The translations under genes were made by a program, and so were the position numbers. A stretch of 64,000 nt of DNA, from assembly GCA_000711775.1 (NCBI GenBank), contig ARYC01017547.1, forward strand, positions 1 through 64,000. Reading direction: 5' to 3'. Of the stretch, positions 45,610-56,924 are shown piece by piece. The stretch comes from Oxytricha trifallax. Its lineage: Eukaryota; Ciliophora; Spirotrichea; Sporadotrichida; Oxytrichidae. The number at the start of each line of letters is the position of its first letter. Within the stretch, counting starts at the first letter, position 1. A model generated the notes under the pieces. The model did no database searches. It saw only the letters and a list, made by a program, of their open reading frames with translations, and had not been told where the DNA came from.

Positions 45610-46690
45610 CTTCATTTGTTTAATATAAGACTTGAATAAATATAAAAATAGCCCTTCTCTTACTTATGCTTTAGCTTTTCATCCCTGTTTTTGCAGTACT
45701 TTTGATATAACCATCTGGATCTATTTTAAGTCGTGCACCAAGTGGTTGTGGAGATGCTTCTTTTAGAGGCCTTTCAACAACCCCAATAAACCCCAACTAA
45801 TTTAACTCTATTAAACTAAGGTCTTTAAGGAACATTAAATACAGGTTTATGTTAAATGTTTCATATTCCTTCCTTGAGTCTTAAATTTCTGAACTGGCAA
45901 GTTATCAACGAATAGATGCCTACCTACTTGTTTCCTTTTTCTGAATTATTTAAAAAACTTTATATTTATTCAGTCTTTTATAGATCCAGCATGAATAACA
46001 TAAGTCTCGAGGCCACTATCTTCACTTATTCCACCAAGACTAGCATATATTCACTTATTCAAAAATGACTAGCGTATATCTAAACTTTATCCTTTTAGAC
46101 ATAAACTTTTATATTACTGTACTTCTTTTACCAATAACTTGATTTGAAAATATTGAATTTGAATACAGCTTTATCATCTGTATGAACTTGATACCAATAT
46201 CTTAAGTCCTCTGAATATAAACCATATCCTTATAAAATGGAACATTAAAGTCAATCACTTAATAATGCGATTGACTGTCATGCAAGACACTCTATTCTTT
46301 TAAATATGCTAGCTAAAGATTAAGCAGAGTTGTGAAGCTCAAGAAGTTGGGGATGAACAGCTCTTATGTCAAGAGAAAAATGAGCCCATAATTTAAGAGT
46401 CTTATCAATATTAAGATAATCGTATGTATTGCAAAAATTTAAAAGGTATTTAGGCATAGAATTTAAGTACTATCTCTTTTAATTCAGGCAATAAGCAACG
46501 ATATCTTACCTTAGAAGAAGATTAATGAAGCAGCTTTTGTTTAGGAATAATTTAAACTAGGTTTTAGTTATTCTATTTATTCATCACATTCATATTAAAA
46601 TTTAAACAGCAGATCTCTTTACTCACTATAATATGCTGATACTAAACCTCGCACTTACACACTCATTTACAATACATTTTAACCATAATC
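45610..46690 (-). pseudogene. TBE G transposase remnant
   Basis: Aligns with the F transposase, including the DNA around the VDNLSVHKT and NGIE motifs (45800-45920) and HADEA (46170-46190), with many indels. Confidence 0.82.
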
Positions 46691-46796
46691 TCGTACATGA
46701 ACCCTTTTAAATCGTAAATCAATAACGCAATAATTTTCTACTTTTATCAATGAAAAATAAAAATCAAACTAGTGAAAGATCTTTGGGGTTTTGAGT

Positions 46797-46988
46797 TTCT
46801 AGGACCTAAACAATCCCTAACTCTTTGATTATGAATAGCCTCTTTAAGATGATGATAGGAGACAGGATTAGTTATTCAACTCCGGAGGTGATTAGGCTTA
46901 AAGATAAGTGTGGATCCCTCAGAGAAGAATCTAAAAAAATCACCAGATGCAGCAAAGTCTATCTTAATAGCAAAGAAACTAGATTTTT
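46797..46988 (+). CDS. Gln-rich host coding sequence beta, part after TBE G
   Basis: In frame with 42656-42751 after removal of TBE G: FQDLNNPQLFDYEQPLQDDD, then Gln-rich sequence with many TAG/TAA codons. A competing frame here (MIGDRISYSTPEVIRLKDKC) needs no TAA/TAG at all and also looks protein-like, so the assignment is uncertain. Confidence 0.42.
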
Positions 46989-47479
46989 TTATTTTTTAAA
47001 TATAATTTTTTCAAATATTTAAAATAGCTTCCAAAATTAAGTTATTTAATTAGATAGATTTTTTTATTAATAGACTGGCATGACTATATTTATAAATTAA
47101 AGATTTATTATATTAATAAGTTTATTATTAATAAATTAAATTATGATATCTTAAAATTAATTTAATAAATTTTAGAAGTTTAATAGAAAATATATAAATA
47201 ACTCGAATACTTCTTTATGATGTTTATAAGTGATTTTTAATTTGTATAAATTTAATAATTTGGGAATTATAAAGTTTAATGAGATTAATTTGGTAAATTA
47301 TTTAATTTCAAAAATTTTAAATCGAATGTAATTTTGATTTTACCAAACTCTCTAAGCTTAAATTATTTTTTTCATGAGTTATATTTTTATGAACTTAGCA
47401 TGTTTATTTAATTTGTTTAATTACTCTGATTTTGTTAAACTTTTTTGTGTATTTTTTCTTTGCTATTTTCTCTCTAAGT

Positions 47480-47985
47480 AGAAAGTTCTCGCTTCAAGAC
47501 TTAAGGAAATTCTCAATAATTTACCTGCTTAAAAGCTCATCCATCCTTTCAATCTTCCCTTACTAAATAATACCAAAGTTTCTCTTCAACCATTTAATCT
47601 TTAATTTTTCAATTATTTATACACCTTTGAAGTAATAATCGTAAATTTAAAATAGAAAAATTCAAAATTTTATTTTCGGTGTTAGTTAGTGTGTATACAA
47701 AATCACCAAAACAGCCAAATGATAGTTTTAAGTGCTTACAATTATAATAGTATATTTTGGATCTTATAGTTGTTAATAGAAAAAAGGAAGTTCTTATTTG
47801 AATTAAATAATATTACTAAAATTAATTAAAATATATAAATCTCCTAGCCTTTGTGATGTCTCTCGAAACTAGATCTCTGCAGAATATCTAGTAAATCTTC
47901 TAAAATTATCTTTGATTGTTTGGAGCTCTTACGACTATCATTTTAAGTATATTCTTAATCATATCGCAGACATCTACTTAATATT
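47480..47985 (-). CDS. Candidate coding segment delta on the minus strand (weak)
   Basis: Minus strand: DMIKNILKMIVVRAPNNQ, RDLVSRDITKARRFIYFN, KLSFGCFGDFVYTLTN and, after one frame change near 47620, MDELLSRQIIENFLKS. It abuts the foldback copy at 47984. Part of the frame is AT-rich and could be open by chance. Confidence 0.32.
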
Positions 47986-48215
47986 GTAGGAATGCATTTG
48001 ATTTTGTAAAATAAAATATAAATTAATTATCTAATATTAGATTATTAGCAGTTAATTTTCTGGAAACTTAAACGATTTGGTACTTGTTCAATAGGGAATT
48101 ATAAAATAGCTTGACTTTACTATTGACTGTACCCCTCTATCGCACAATTAAGTAAAATAACTTGACTTTAAATTTTTGCGTTAAAATTAACTTATAGATT
48201 CTTTTAATTAAGCAG
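47984..48215 (+). repeat. Foldback element FB, copy 2 (single arm)
   Basis: Begins TGTAGGAATGCATTTGATTT and follows the arm of FB copies 1 and 3 (GCAGTTA, TTGACTTTACTATTG, then the GAGCGAGATAAC-equivalent CAATTAAGTAAAATAAC). Only one arm is present; a decayed TBE end follows directly. Confidence 0.7.
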
Positions 48216-48235
48216 AGTAATAATTATTTATTTCT

Positions 48236-48326
48236 CATAGAAACTGCATTTATTCTTTTAACCACAATAAGACCCAAACTATACTATAATAATCGAAACA
48301 CTCAAGACTTTCATTTGGGTGTTTTG
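48236..48326 (+). mobile_element. TBE: Relic right end of an A-E type TBE (H)
   Basis: AACCACAATAAGACCCAAAC, then a degraded ACTTTCATTTGGGTGTTTTG followed by AAT, matches the right inverted repeat of copies A-E position by position with scattered changes. There is no other TBE sequence to the left; the foldback arm is there instead. Confidence 0.7.
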
Positions 48327-48329
48327 AAT

Positions 48330-49520
48330 ATTCTTTGTATTTATTTTATTTAAATATTATCTTTATATTTTTTATGCTAAATAAAGAAAGCATTTTAATT
48401 TCAAAGATTTATTTGTCTATTTAAATTATATATATATCAAAAAGACTTTATCTCTTTTTATTTAAACAAATTCATATTATTTGTAGCCTTTGATTAGCTA
48501 TTTTTTGTTTGATTTTTTATTTTTAAATTATAAAAAATAATTATAAATTCTACTTTTACGATTGAAACTATAAAATAATTCTTAGAATATATAAGTTTTT
48601 AATATATATTATTTAAATAATTTTTAATTACAAAATTTTATGTGATTATAAAAATTTATAATAATTTATAATGTGAAAAAATTGACTTATTAAAACTTCA
48701 TTTTTAAAATGATGAATTTTAAACATTTAAATTAACATGAACTACAGATAGAGTAAACAGTGATTAACTCATAACCTTTTTATATTTTAATAAAATTGAA
48801 TTACATTTTTAATAAAGTAAAAATTAAAATGAATAAGAAAAGTTTCAATTTTATTATTGAAAAATTTATTATAAAAATTTTTAGACATTATTTTTTTGGC
48901 CAAATAAGTGAAATTTTAATTGGAATCAATATTTTAAACCTAAATGAAAAAAAATAATTAAGAATAAAGCCATTTCTCCTAAAATTAGTTTAGATAGAAC
49001 TAAAATGAAAAAAATCTGCCAAAAATATTGATCAATTTTAAACTGTTTTTAAAAAAATGGTTTTATCTTAATTGCTTTATAAGCATTTATATTTAAAATT
49101 AAAATTTCATATTAAATTTCACTTACTTCATAAAAATAATGTCTTAATAATAAAAAGAAATTATTCTTAAAATCTTTAAATTAATTATTTTAAACTTCTT
49201 TATCTTATATTTTAAAATATAAAACTTTTCACATATCTCAAAATTATATTATTAACAATTTATTAAAAGCAAAATTTGTTTAACAAAATAAATTATTTTT
49301 AAAGAGTCAATGTAAAACTATCATTAATCCATTTATGCTTATTTAAATTTAATTTATAGATTAAATGTCATAAACATCTTATTTTTGAAATATTTGTGTC
49401 AATATATACATATATATATATATATATAAATTTTAAAGTAAAATGCTTAAATTGTTTATAAAAATCTAAAGTTTAAATATTTTTTAGAACTATAAATTAA
49501 TAGGTAATAACATTTTTAGC
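48330..49520. other. AT-rich interval, nothing recognised
   Basis: Extremely A+T-rich, including a short (TA)n at about 49410. No gene supported. Confidence 0.5.
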
Positions 49521-49522
49521 AT

Positions 49523-50080
49523 ATTTTATATCATTAGGGTAGTGCTCTCATTGGTGAAGGATTTATTCTATAACAAAATATTTTTTGTATTTTAGATCTT
49601 ACCAAATAACTAACTCATTCGTCAATTTGTAATTGTGGAACTTATATCATGATTCTGAGTATCAAAAGAACCACCTGATAATATCTTTATTGAAAATTAA
49701 TTATTTTAAAAATATTAATGATTTTAAATGTTTTTTTAATTAAATGTGTATACAAGAATATACTCTTTTTGTAGATTTAAATAAAATTTTAAAATTCTAT
49801 ATTTACCATTTTAAAATATTATTTAAATCTAGAAAAAGAGTATATTCTTGTATACACATTTAATTAAAAAAACATTTTAAATCGTTAATATTTTTAAAAT
49901 AATTAATTTTCAATAAAGATATTATCAGGTGGTTCTTTTGATACTCAGAATCATGATATAAGTTCCAAAATTACAAATTGACGAATGAGTTAGTTATTTG
50001 GTTAGATCTAAAATACGAAAAATATTTTGTTATAGAATAAATCCTTCACCAATGAGAGCACTACCCTAATGATATAAAAT
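49523..50080. repeat. Palindrome P8 (arms about 265 bp)
   Basis: Near-perfect inverted repeat with centre about 49805 and outer ends ATTTTATATCATTAGGG and complement. It sits about 400 bp left of the divergent TBE-like unit. Confidence 0.88.
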
Positions 50081-50482
50081 TATTATAATAAGTTCATTTT
50101 TTGTAATTTAAAAAAATTGCCAAATAATATAAATATAATTTTTTTATTTGATTATTAAAAAATGATTGCTTAATTTAAGAATGAATATTTTTAAGCATAC
50201 AAATTTTAAAGCTTAATTTTGTTCAAAATTTTCAAGATAATTATCAAATTTCTTATTTTATCATAGTTATTAATTCTAAATATGATACCCTTTTACACCC
50301 ATTCAACACCATAAAATCTTTTTGTCCTTCTCGCCTTTCCTATCATCTTTTGAAGATTTTTTCTATCGTTAATCTTTTTGCTCATGAAATGAAATCATAA
50401 TTACTATTGTGTATATTCATAATATTTTAAAAATAAAGTGAAATTCATTTATTAGAAATATAAATATAACAGAATATAAGAA

Positions 50483-51537
50483 ATGATAAGACTAGAAGAC
50501 AAGCACTTAAAACGACTGAAAACCTATGGGTGCTGGCTACGACATGGTTCATAAACCCCTGCTTTATTCAATCAATTATAGCAAGCTATAAATAAGTTTC
50601 ATTCATCCTTGGCGTACCTGCTTACAAAGTTAAGAAATACTTCAATACATGTGCACTTCTAGATACTCAAATCGAGATAAAAAGATCAAAGAAACGATAA
50701 ATACTGTCTGAAGCATTCATTCAACACGCCATTTCTGCAACAACTCTTAAAAAATAATAAGGGTTATCTCTTTAATTAAGAGCTATCGAGCTACATAGGG
50801 AGTTTCCTGAGCATACAATATCCGCTTCTTAGCTCTGGAGAATATACTAAAAACATAAGATAAAATACAAAGTGATGAAAACTTAAAAACGGATGAATAC
50901 TGTATAACTCGAAAGACTTAAATTATAGCGATCAGAATGTTTTAGTAAGCTCACTTTGAAAGTAGAGCTACTCTATAAAATAATCTACATTGATGAAATC
51001 ATTTTCAAACCGTTCCAGTAGAATGCCAAATCATGGGCTCTTCCTTACAGTAACTGCCAGCTAAGCAAGTATGGGACCTCTTTAAAAACTTATGCAGCAA
51101 TAGTAGGCATAAGCTGGGAAAAAGGATTGGAGGGCTACATGATAAAGCCATTCTCAATCAATGCTCATGATTGTTAGAGCTTTCTAGAGTACCTCCATGT
51201 AATAAACTCTGGCGGAGGTGTCATTATATTCTGGGACAATTTACGAGTCCATCATACTCGTTGTGTGCAAAGCCATATTAGGAGCTATGGATGGGAGTGC
51301 ATCTTCAATGCTCCCTATAGCTCAGAGTATCACTGTATTGAAGAAGTATTTTCTATAGTCAAGCACCGCTATAAAACCTAGCTCGTTTATAAGGACTTTA
51401 GCTAAAACCAAGCTAAACATCTCGAATTGATATAGAAAGCGATAGAATGTGTAGATAAACAAACAATATAAAAAATTATAGACAGACATATAAAGTAAAT
51501 GTAGGAATATGTTAGCAAAATAAATTTGCACGAATGA
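50483..51537 (+). pseudogene. Divergent Tc1/mariner-type transposase of the TBE-like unit
   Basis: ATG 50483 to TGA 51535-51537, about 351 codons with TAA/TAG as Gln, the same length as TBE transposases. DDE motifs: YIDEIIFKPF, FWDNLRVHHTRC (Asp at 51235) and NAPYSSEYHCIEEVFS (Glu at 51340); the last two are 34 residues apart (D34E). One frameshift near 50865 separates the N-terminal part (RLEDKHLKRLKTYGCWLRHG) from the catalytic part. Sequence similarity to TBE A-G transposases is low but motif spacing and gene order agree. It is followed tail to tail by the 22-kDa homologue, whose stop is 29 bp away. Confidence 0.9.
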
Positions 51538-51566
51538 AACTGCTTTAAATTTTATAATAATAACAT

Positions 51567-52325
51567 TCACTCCATTTCTTCATCCCCTAAGCGTTATTTA
51601 ATCTAGGAATTTTTATTGTCGTACTCATCTTCTCTCATGATGTTAGCTGGCCCGTGTCCCTCTGCCGTTTACTTAAACTTTTCAAATGTTTAAGATATCT
51701 CGTGATATTATCTCTTTTTCCTTTACGCTCGAGGCTTTGATTTAAACTTCAAAAGTGATAGGGCTTTACCTTTCGATTCTAAATCATATTATTCTAAATT
51801 AGTTTTACTTACTAGAGAAGAATGGTTCACTTTAAAGCTTTTTAAATATGTCCTCTCTTATTAAAATTTTATCCTGCTTGTCTTCTTCAGCATCTTTAAT
51901 AAATCTTATCCTATTTGCATGTTTGATAAGTTCACTGACATAGTTTGGCCAGAGGGTGCCGAGAACACCGTACATATACTTTCTGTCAGGAAGCACTTGG
52001 TAATCTTCGTAATAGTTCATGAATCTCATAATCTATGTGTCTTCCTTAATCTCTTCAAAAATCTTTTTTACCGAGAGCTCGTCATAGTAAGGCACATTAA
52101 ACACCTGGACATCCGCGCTCTTGAGAAGCTCCTTGGTCCCTGAAAGGAAGTCTTTAATAAACCTAATCGAAATCAAGTGATCAGGTGGGAGGAAGTATCC
52201 CTCTAAAATAATAATAGGCAAAAATAATTACTATTATATTTCAAGAAAGTAATCCAATCTTATTTAGAGCTGAATTTATGCTGTAGCTCTCTATAATCAT
52301 GCGCTATGACTTGACTGTCTACCAT
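51567..52325 (-). CDS. '22-kDa' homologue of the divergent TBE-like unit, intact with conserved introns
   Basis: ATG 52325, TGA 51567-51569. Removing introns 52203-52231 (29 nt) and 51779-51812 (34 nt) leaves 696 nt, 231 residues without a stop. Exon 2 (GYFLPPDHLISIRFIKDFL, VPYYDELSVKKIFEEI, YMYGVLGTLW, EPFFSS) aligns with TBE 22-kDa (GLFLPTMEGTKISFLKAIL, IPNYPEISVTNLYEDA, FFFGVLGTL, HPFLSS). Both introns fall at the same alignment position and phase as in TBE A-F. This is the strongest sign that the unit is a diverged TBE relative. Function unknown. Confidence 0.88.
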
Positions 52326-52329
52326 TCTA

Positions 52330-53370
52330 AAGTAAGTTTAAATAATAGATTAAGTTAATAGTGATTTTAAATACAGTTCTGGTATATAAATTTGAATCAT
52401 GAGCCAGCTAATCAAAATAAGGTTATAATTCAATAATTAATAGGAAATTATGTACTGACCAGAAATATTAAATAAATTTAATAAATACATTTGTAATTAT
52501 AGTTTTTAATTATTTAATTAAGCTTAAATTAGTGAAGTTTGAGTAAGCTTACAAAATTTAAAATTCACATTTAGTATAATTGCCTTATATTTTATTGCTA
52601 TACTGGTTTTTTAACACTCATATTCATAGATACTTTATTTTGCTTTTTAAAAGTCAGAAATTTCTTTTTTATAAATACATTTGGTATATTCATTTTTTTG
52701 TGTTAAAAGACTCCCCATTAAAACAGAAAATGTACTTTTTACTTTAATGTAATGATTTAAATAATATTGATAAAGTTTGGGTTATCTCAAAGAAAACTAA
52801 GATATAGTATTAGTTATTTTATTATCTTTAGAGTTTAATTTATTAAAAATGACTCCCATATTTTATAACACTTGTATTAAATAAAAGCTGGCAAAATTTC
52901 ATCAAACTTATCCTAGAAGTATAATTAGTTGAATATATTACAATAAGAACTTTAGTAAGAAATGTAGTTGGTATTGAGCTAAACTTTTTATTAAGTAAAT
53001 TTGGAGGTTATTAACACGATTGTGCCACTATCAAAAACCTTTAGTTTGACAAGTAATATTATAGCCATTAAAAATAAATATAATTAAACAATTTAATAAA
53101 TTATAGAATTATAATGGGAATAATTTAAAAATGAATTCGCTCCATGTCCCATCTCTCACAAGTTAAGATAAATTCAGAAATAAATTGAAATCAAAATTAC
53201 ATAGTTATATACTGGAACATTACAAAAAGGGAACATTTTGCTCATTTTAAGGGAAAGAAAATTACAATTTGCTCATTTTAAATATTCAATTCTCTAACCT
53301 GCGTGAACCTATAAGATCTCAACCCTAAAATTATAGAAAGAGTAATAGTTATTATAATTTCAGTACTAGG
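52330..53370. promoter_or_regulatory. Divergent intergenic region of the TBE-like unit
   Basis: About 1 kb of AT-rich DNA between the divergent 22-kDa homologue and the zinc-finger/methyltransferase gene. The motif TTTGCTCATTTTAA occurs twice (about 53237 and 53267). It holds neither the GTACC repeats of A-E nor the CTCCTAAT repeats of F. Confidence 0.4.
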
Positions 53371-54354
53371 ATGCTAGGGAAGAGAAATAAGCTGCCAATA
53401 GTGGATGACACAGAGAGGATAGATTGCAACTACTGCGATAAATCTTATGAAACGTCCAACTCTTTGAGGTCACATAGGCATAAAAAGCATAAGGAGGAGC
53501 ACAAAATGACAAGAGATTGGGAAAAGTAGATGATGACCACCTGTATTTTCTGCAAGAAATGATTTAGCAGAAGCTATAATTGCACTCGCCATATCAAAAC
53601 TTGCAAATCTAAACCAGTTGATACTAACATAATCAAGGAAAAGATTAAAAAACAGAAAAAGAATGGAATTTACAAGGGAGATTTGATAGTCAAAATCAGA
53701 ATATACAAGAACTATGAACTTATTGCGATTAAGAAAAGACTGCGAATAATCACAAATAAAATATTCACTAGCCCAGTAGTTTTCGGGGGAGATATCAAGG
53801 ACTTGAAAATGTGGTAGGACATTGCTTAGGAGTGTTACAGCGGTATGGAAGATTGTATGATGTTGTAATGATGGACCTTCTGGAAATTAAAGCAGAGTTA
53901 CCTTACGATACTGTTTCTGATTAGGAGTTCCTGAACATGCCTATCCATCTTGTGTAAGAGAGAGGAATTCTCATTATTTGGGTGGTCAACTAGAAACGGG
54001 AGCTGGCCCAAAAGTTCATTAAGAAGCATGGTTATGAGGAAGTCGATGAAGGCATGTGGCTGAAGTTGACTAAAACAGGCAAAATTCACTGTGGTTGGGG
54101 CTTTTACACAGCACATTGCTTCGAGAAATTCATAATAGCAAAGAAGGGTAATGTTGATGACATAGTATCTTATCACAGGGCAGAAAATGTTATTGTAGCT
54201 CCAGTTCGAGAGCATTCCTAAAAGCCAGGAGATTTATGGTTTCGTATAGAAGATATGCCCCGATAAGAGAAACCTTGAAATCTTTGCCAAACCTCACAAT
54301 GTCAGATAGGGCTGGACATCTTTTGGGAACGAGTTGCCCCAATAGTTACAATGA
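53371..54354 (+). pseudogene. Zinc-finger + MT-A70 (METTL3/14-type) adenine methyltransferase gene
   Basis: Third gene of the TBE-like unit. From ATG 53371: finger 1 CNYCDKSYETSNSLRSHRHK; finger 2 CIFCKK-FSRSYNCTRHIKTC, broken by a TGA. A basic linker follows, then an MT-A70 domain: YDVVMMD, AELPYDTVSD, GILIIWVVNQKRELAQKF, KKHGYEEVDEGMWLK, AENVIVAPVREHSQKPGDLW, then RNLEIFAKPHNVRQGW and TSFGNEL. The family normally has DPPW at the catalytic site; here the position reads DLLE, one codon short (53874). Two frameshifts (about 53820-53850 and 54265) and one TGA make this copy inactive. MT-A70 enzymes methylate adenine N6 in RNA or DNA; ciliate MTA1-type members write DNA 6mA. In TBE A-G this place is taken by a zinc-finger kinase. 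Confidence 0.9.
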
Positions 54355-54359
54355 ACTAA

Positions 54360-54865
54360 TTTATACCTTCTTGTATATATAAGTATTTGTCTTATTAATA
54401 ATAATCTTTCAATTAAAAAAAAATATTTCATGATTCTTTATTTTTAAAATTAATAATTTTAAATCATATTCACAAGTCTTAAAAGCATTAAGTGAAAAAA
54501 ATATAATATCTACTGAGTTGAATTATGCCTTTATTATTAAATATATTTGTTACAATATAATTTTTTCTATGTATTTAGTTAAACTTTCATGATCTTTTTC
54601 AATAAATTGAAGAAAAAAAAGAGTTCTAAACATATAAATTAATAATAAAAACTCAGGAAAATGATTAATTTTTCCGTAAAGTAAATCACTTTTAATTTTA
54701 GTAAAAGATTTAGAAAGTTAAGCATGACATTTAATTTAAATATTTTTCCTATATTTGCTAGAAGTTGTCTCTTTGCTGCTTCGATGGGCCCAACAAAATT
54801 GAAATTTAAGTAAGCTCCTCTGCATTTCTGCATTATATTTAGATGAAAACTAACTAAAAAACCTC
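54360..54865. other. AT-rich interval right of the TBE-like unit
   Basis: I looked here and at 50080-50480 for C4A4-type or other matching inverted termini and found none. Confidence 0.5.
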
Positions 54866-54869
54866 ATTA

Positions 54870-55075
54870 GTGAGCAGTCATACATATGTTGTAAAGGTCG
54901 GTAAGTTGGAGGCTAGAGATTCTTAGTAGATGGCAACCGAACCAAAATTTGTGATAGGGGGTTCAAAAGAGTGTCCTCCAGCTGCATGTAGGGGTGGCCA
55001 CTCCTTCGTTGCCTGGTCACTGATCAAACAAATGTATTATTGTTATGTTGTGAATTAAAACTAATGAGGTATATT
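54870..55075 (+). CDS. Candidate macronuclear coding fragment (unrecognised)
   Basis: A sharp GC increase. The plus frame reads HTYVVKVGKLEARDSQQMAT, then FVIGGSKECPPAACRGGHSF, VAWSLIKQM, ending at TGA near 55069. The GG-x5-P-x4-GHSF pattern recalls a kelch/beta-propeller repeat, but one segment is not enough to assign it. It lies just before TBE I. Confidence 0.42.
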
Positions 55076-55146
55076 TAAGATATTTAAAAATTTTAAAATT
55101 CTAAAGTATTTAATAAGTCAAATTTATGCTAAAATATAATTTAAAT

Positions 55147-56448
55147 CAAAACCCCAAAACCCCAAAACCCCTTCATGAGTTTTATAAGTGTTTTTATTGA
55201 TGAGGGTAATGTTGGGGATTAGGGTTTTTTTTTATTAGGAAGCATCATTTTCACTAGTTATGAAAATATGAAAGTTTGATATTATTATTATTTTTATAAT
55301 CTACCAAAATGTTCTCATAATTATATACTTGTAATAGCATTTTTATTTGAAAAGGATTAATATGAGTGACATTTTTTTAAATTTTACATTGTTTTCAAAA
55401 GCTTTCAGTTAAACTGATTGCTTTTTATGAAAATTGACGACTGCATCATTATAAAAAATTGACATCTATACACAATTATTTTTGAAGTTTTTCATAAAAA
55501 TATAATCAATGACAATTCAATGTTTCAATTTCTTTTTAACTGCGTCCTTTAAAAAATATTCTCAATAAATACAAAAATGTTTCATAAAATAAGAAAAATT
55601 TAAATGAAATATAAGTATAAAATGAGAGGTTTTAAGGTGATTGATAGCAACATTCTTATAATATTTTTGATCAAGAAGTATTATAAATGGAAATCAATCT
55701 TAAAACTTTGTTTTTAAATTTTCATTAATTTTCTAATACCTATTAAATATGGGTATATTATAGGAGGTCAACCCTCTATAGAGAAATTGGGAAAGTTAGT
55801 GAAAACTGTAACAAGTTTCAGAGATTGATTTCCATTTTTATCAATTTAGTTCCATTAAATTAGTAATAAATTTGTTTAAATTTAATTAGTATTGGTACCA
55901 AATTAACTTAATTTTAATTGGTACCATTTTAATAGTACCAAAACTTAATTAGTACCTAGTTTTAATCTAATGAGGTTTTAATGGAAAAGTTCCAATTTGG
56001 TTCAAAACTTTATTGGTACCATGTACTAGATTATTTTAACTATATTATTACCAAAGTTCTTTAAAAAATGGAGTCTCAAGAAATTACAAGAATCTGTTAA
56101 CTATCTGGCTGGCTTAAGCCCCAGTATTAATTTCCTATAAGCATTAAATGATAATAATAATAATAAGAAACTGTTTTTATAAAATTTAGATAGTTTAAGT
56201 ATATAAGTAAAGCAAACAACCAATACAATTTCATATAAAATTTCTTAGTGGATTTATTTCTACATAGCAAAAAACATAGATGTAGAGATGATTAAATATG
56301 AAGGAATGAAAATCTCAACCATGAAAATTGAAAATAAAAATGAATCTAACATTGAAAATGAAATTAATCAAAAAGAAACCCTAATCCTCAACATTACCCT
56401 CATCAATCAAAACACTTATAAAACTCATGAAGGGGTTTTGGGGTTTTG
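55147..56448. mobile_element. TBE: Non-autonomous, internally deleted TBE (I), 1.3 kb
   Basis: Telomeric left end with three C4A4 units, right end GGGGTTTTGGGGTTTTG, about 95-bp inverted repeats (CTTCATGAGTTTTATAAGTG and complement) and AAT target duplication. No TBE gene remains. The interior keeps one block (about 55738-56030) homologous to the 22-kDa/57-kDa intergenic region of A-E, with the GTACC cluster. Confidence 0.93.
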
Positions 56449-56451
56449 AAT

Positions 56452-56900
56452 GTTTGAGTTTAAAGTTTATTCTTAGTGGATCGCGAGTCAATAAAGATCG
56501 ACTGATTCAGAAGGAAAAAAATATAATACTAACTTGAGATTTATGATTGAGTTAAGTTCATTTATGAAAAATATATTCGAAAGATGGGAGAGTTTCCTGG
56601 CAGGAGAAAATTTTTTCTGGCAATTAATTTTATAACATATAAATACATAAATATATTTGTGAAAAAAATTAAACATTTAACTAATATCTCTTAACATAAA
56701 AATTTAAAAGAGGATAAATTAGACATTCTTTAAATATAAAATATAATATGAAAACTAACTTATATATTTTCATTGGATAATTTCATCATATTTAAATAAG
56801 ATTAAAATATAATTTTTTTTCATTAATAAATATTAAGATGCCGAAAATAGGATATACTAATAAAAAAAAAAATTTATTAAATAGATTTAAATAAATTAAA
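56452..56900. other. AT-rich interval, nothing recognised
   Basis: No feature supported; ORFs are of chance type. Confidence 0.4.
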
Positions 56901-56924
56901 TAAATAATCGATTAAATTACAGAG

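Larger units (their letters stand above)
42752..46793 (-). mobile_element. TBE: TBE transposon copy G (strongly decayed, F-like)
   Basis: Ends CAAAACCCTAAAATCTTTTC and the complement-like TCTTTGGGGTTTTG, target duplication AGT (42749-42751, 46794-46796). Gene order as in F with many indels; internal DNA has drifted to high A+T, indicating an older insertion. Confidence 0.93.

Noticed and set aside
51919..52143. Plus-strand ORF over the 22-kDa homologue
   Set aside because: Antisense to the conserved minus-strand frame with intron-verified homology.
50080..54870. Search for telomere-like or other terminal inverted repeats bounding the MT-A70 unit
   Set aside because: None visible by eye. Ends may have been lost or diverged, so I give gene coordinates rather than element boundaries.
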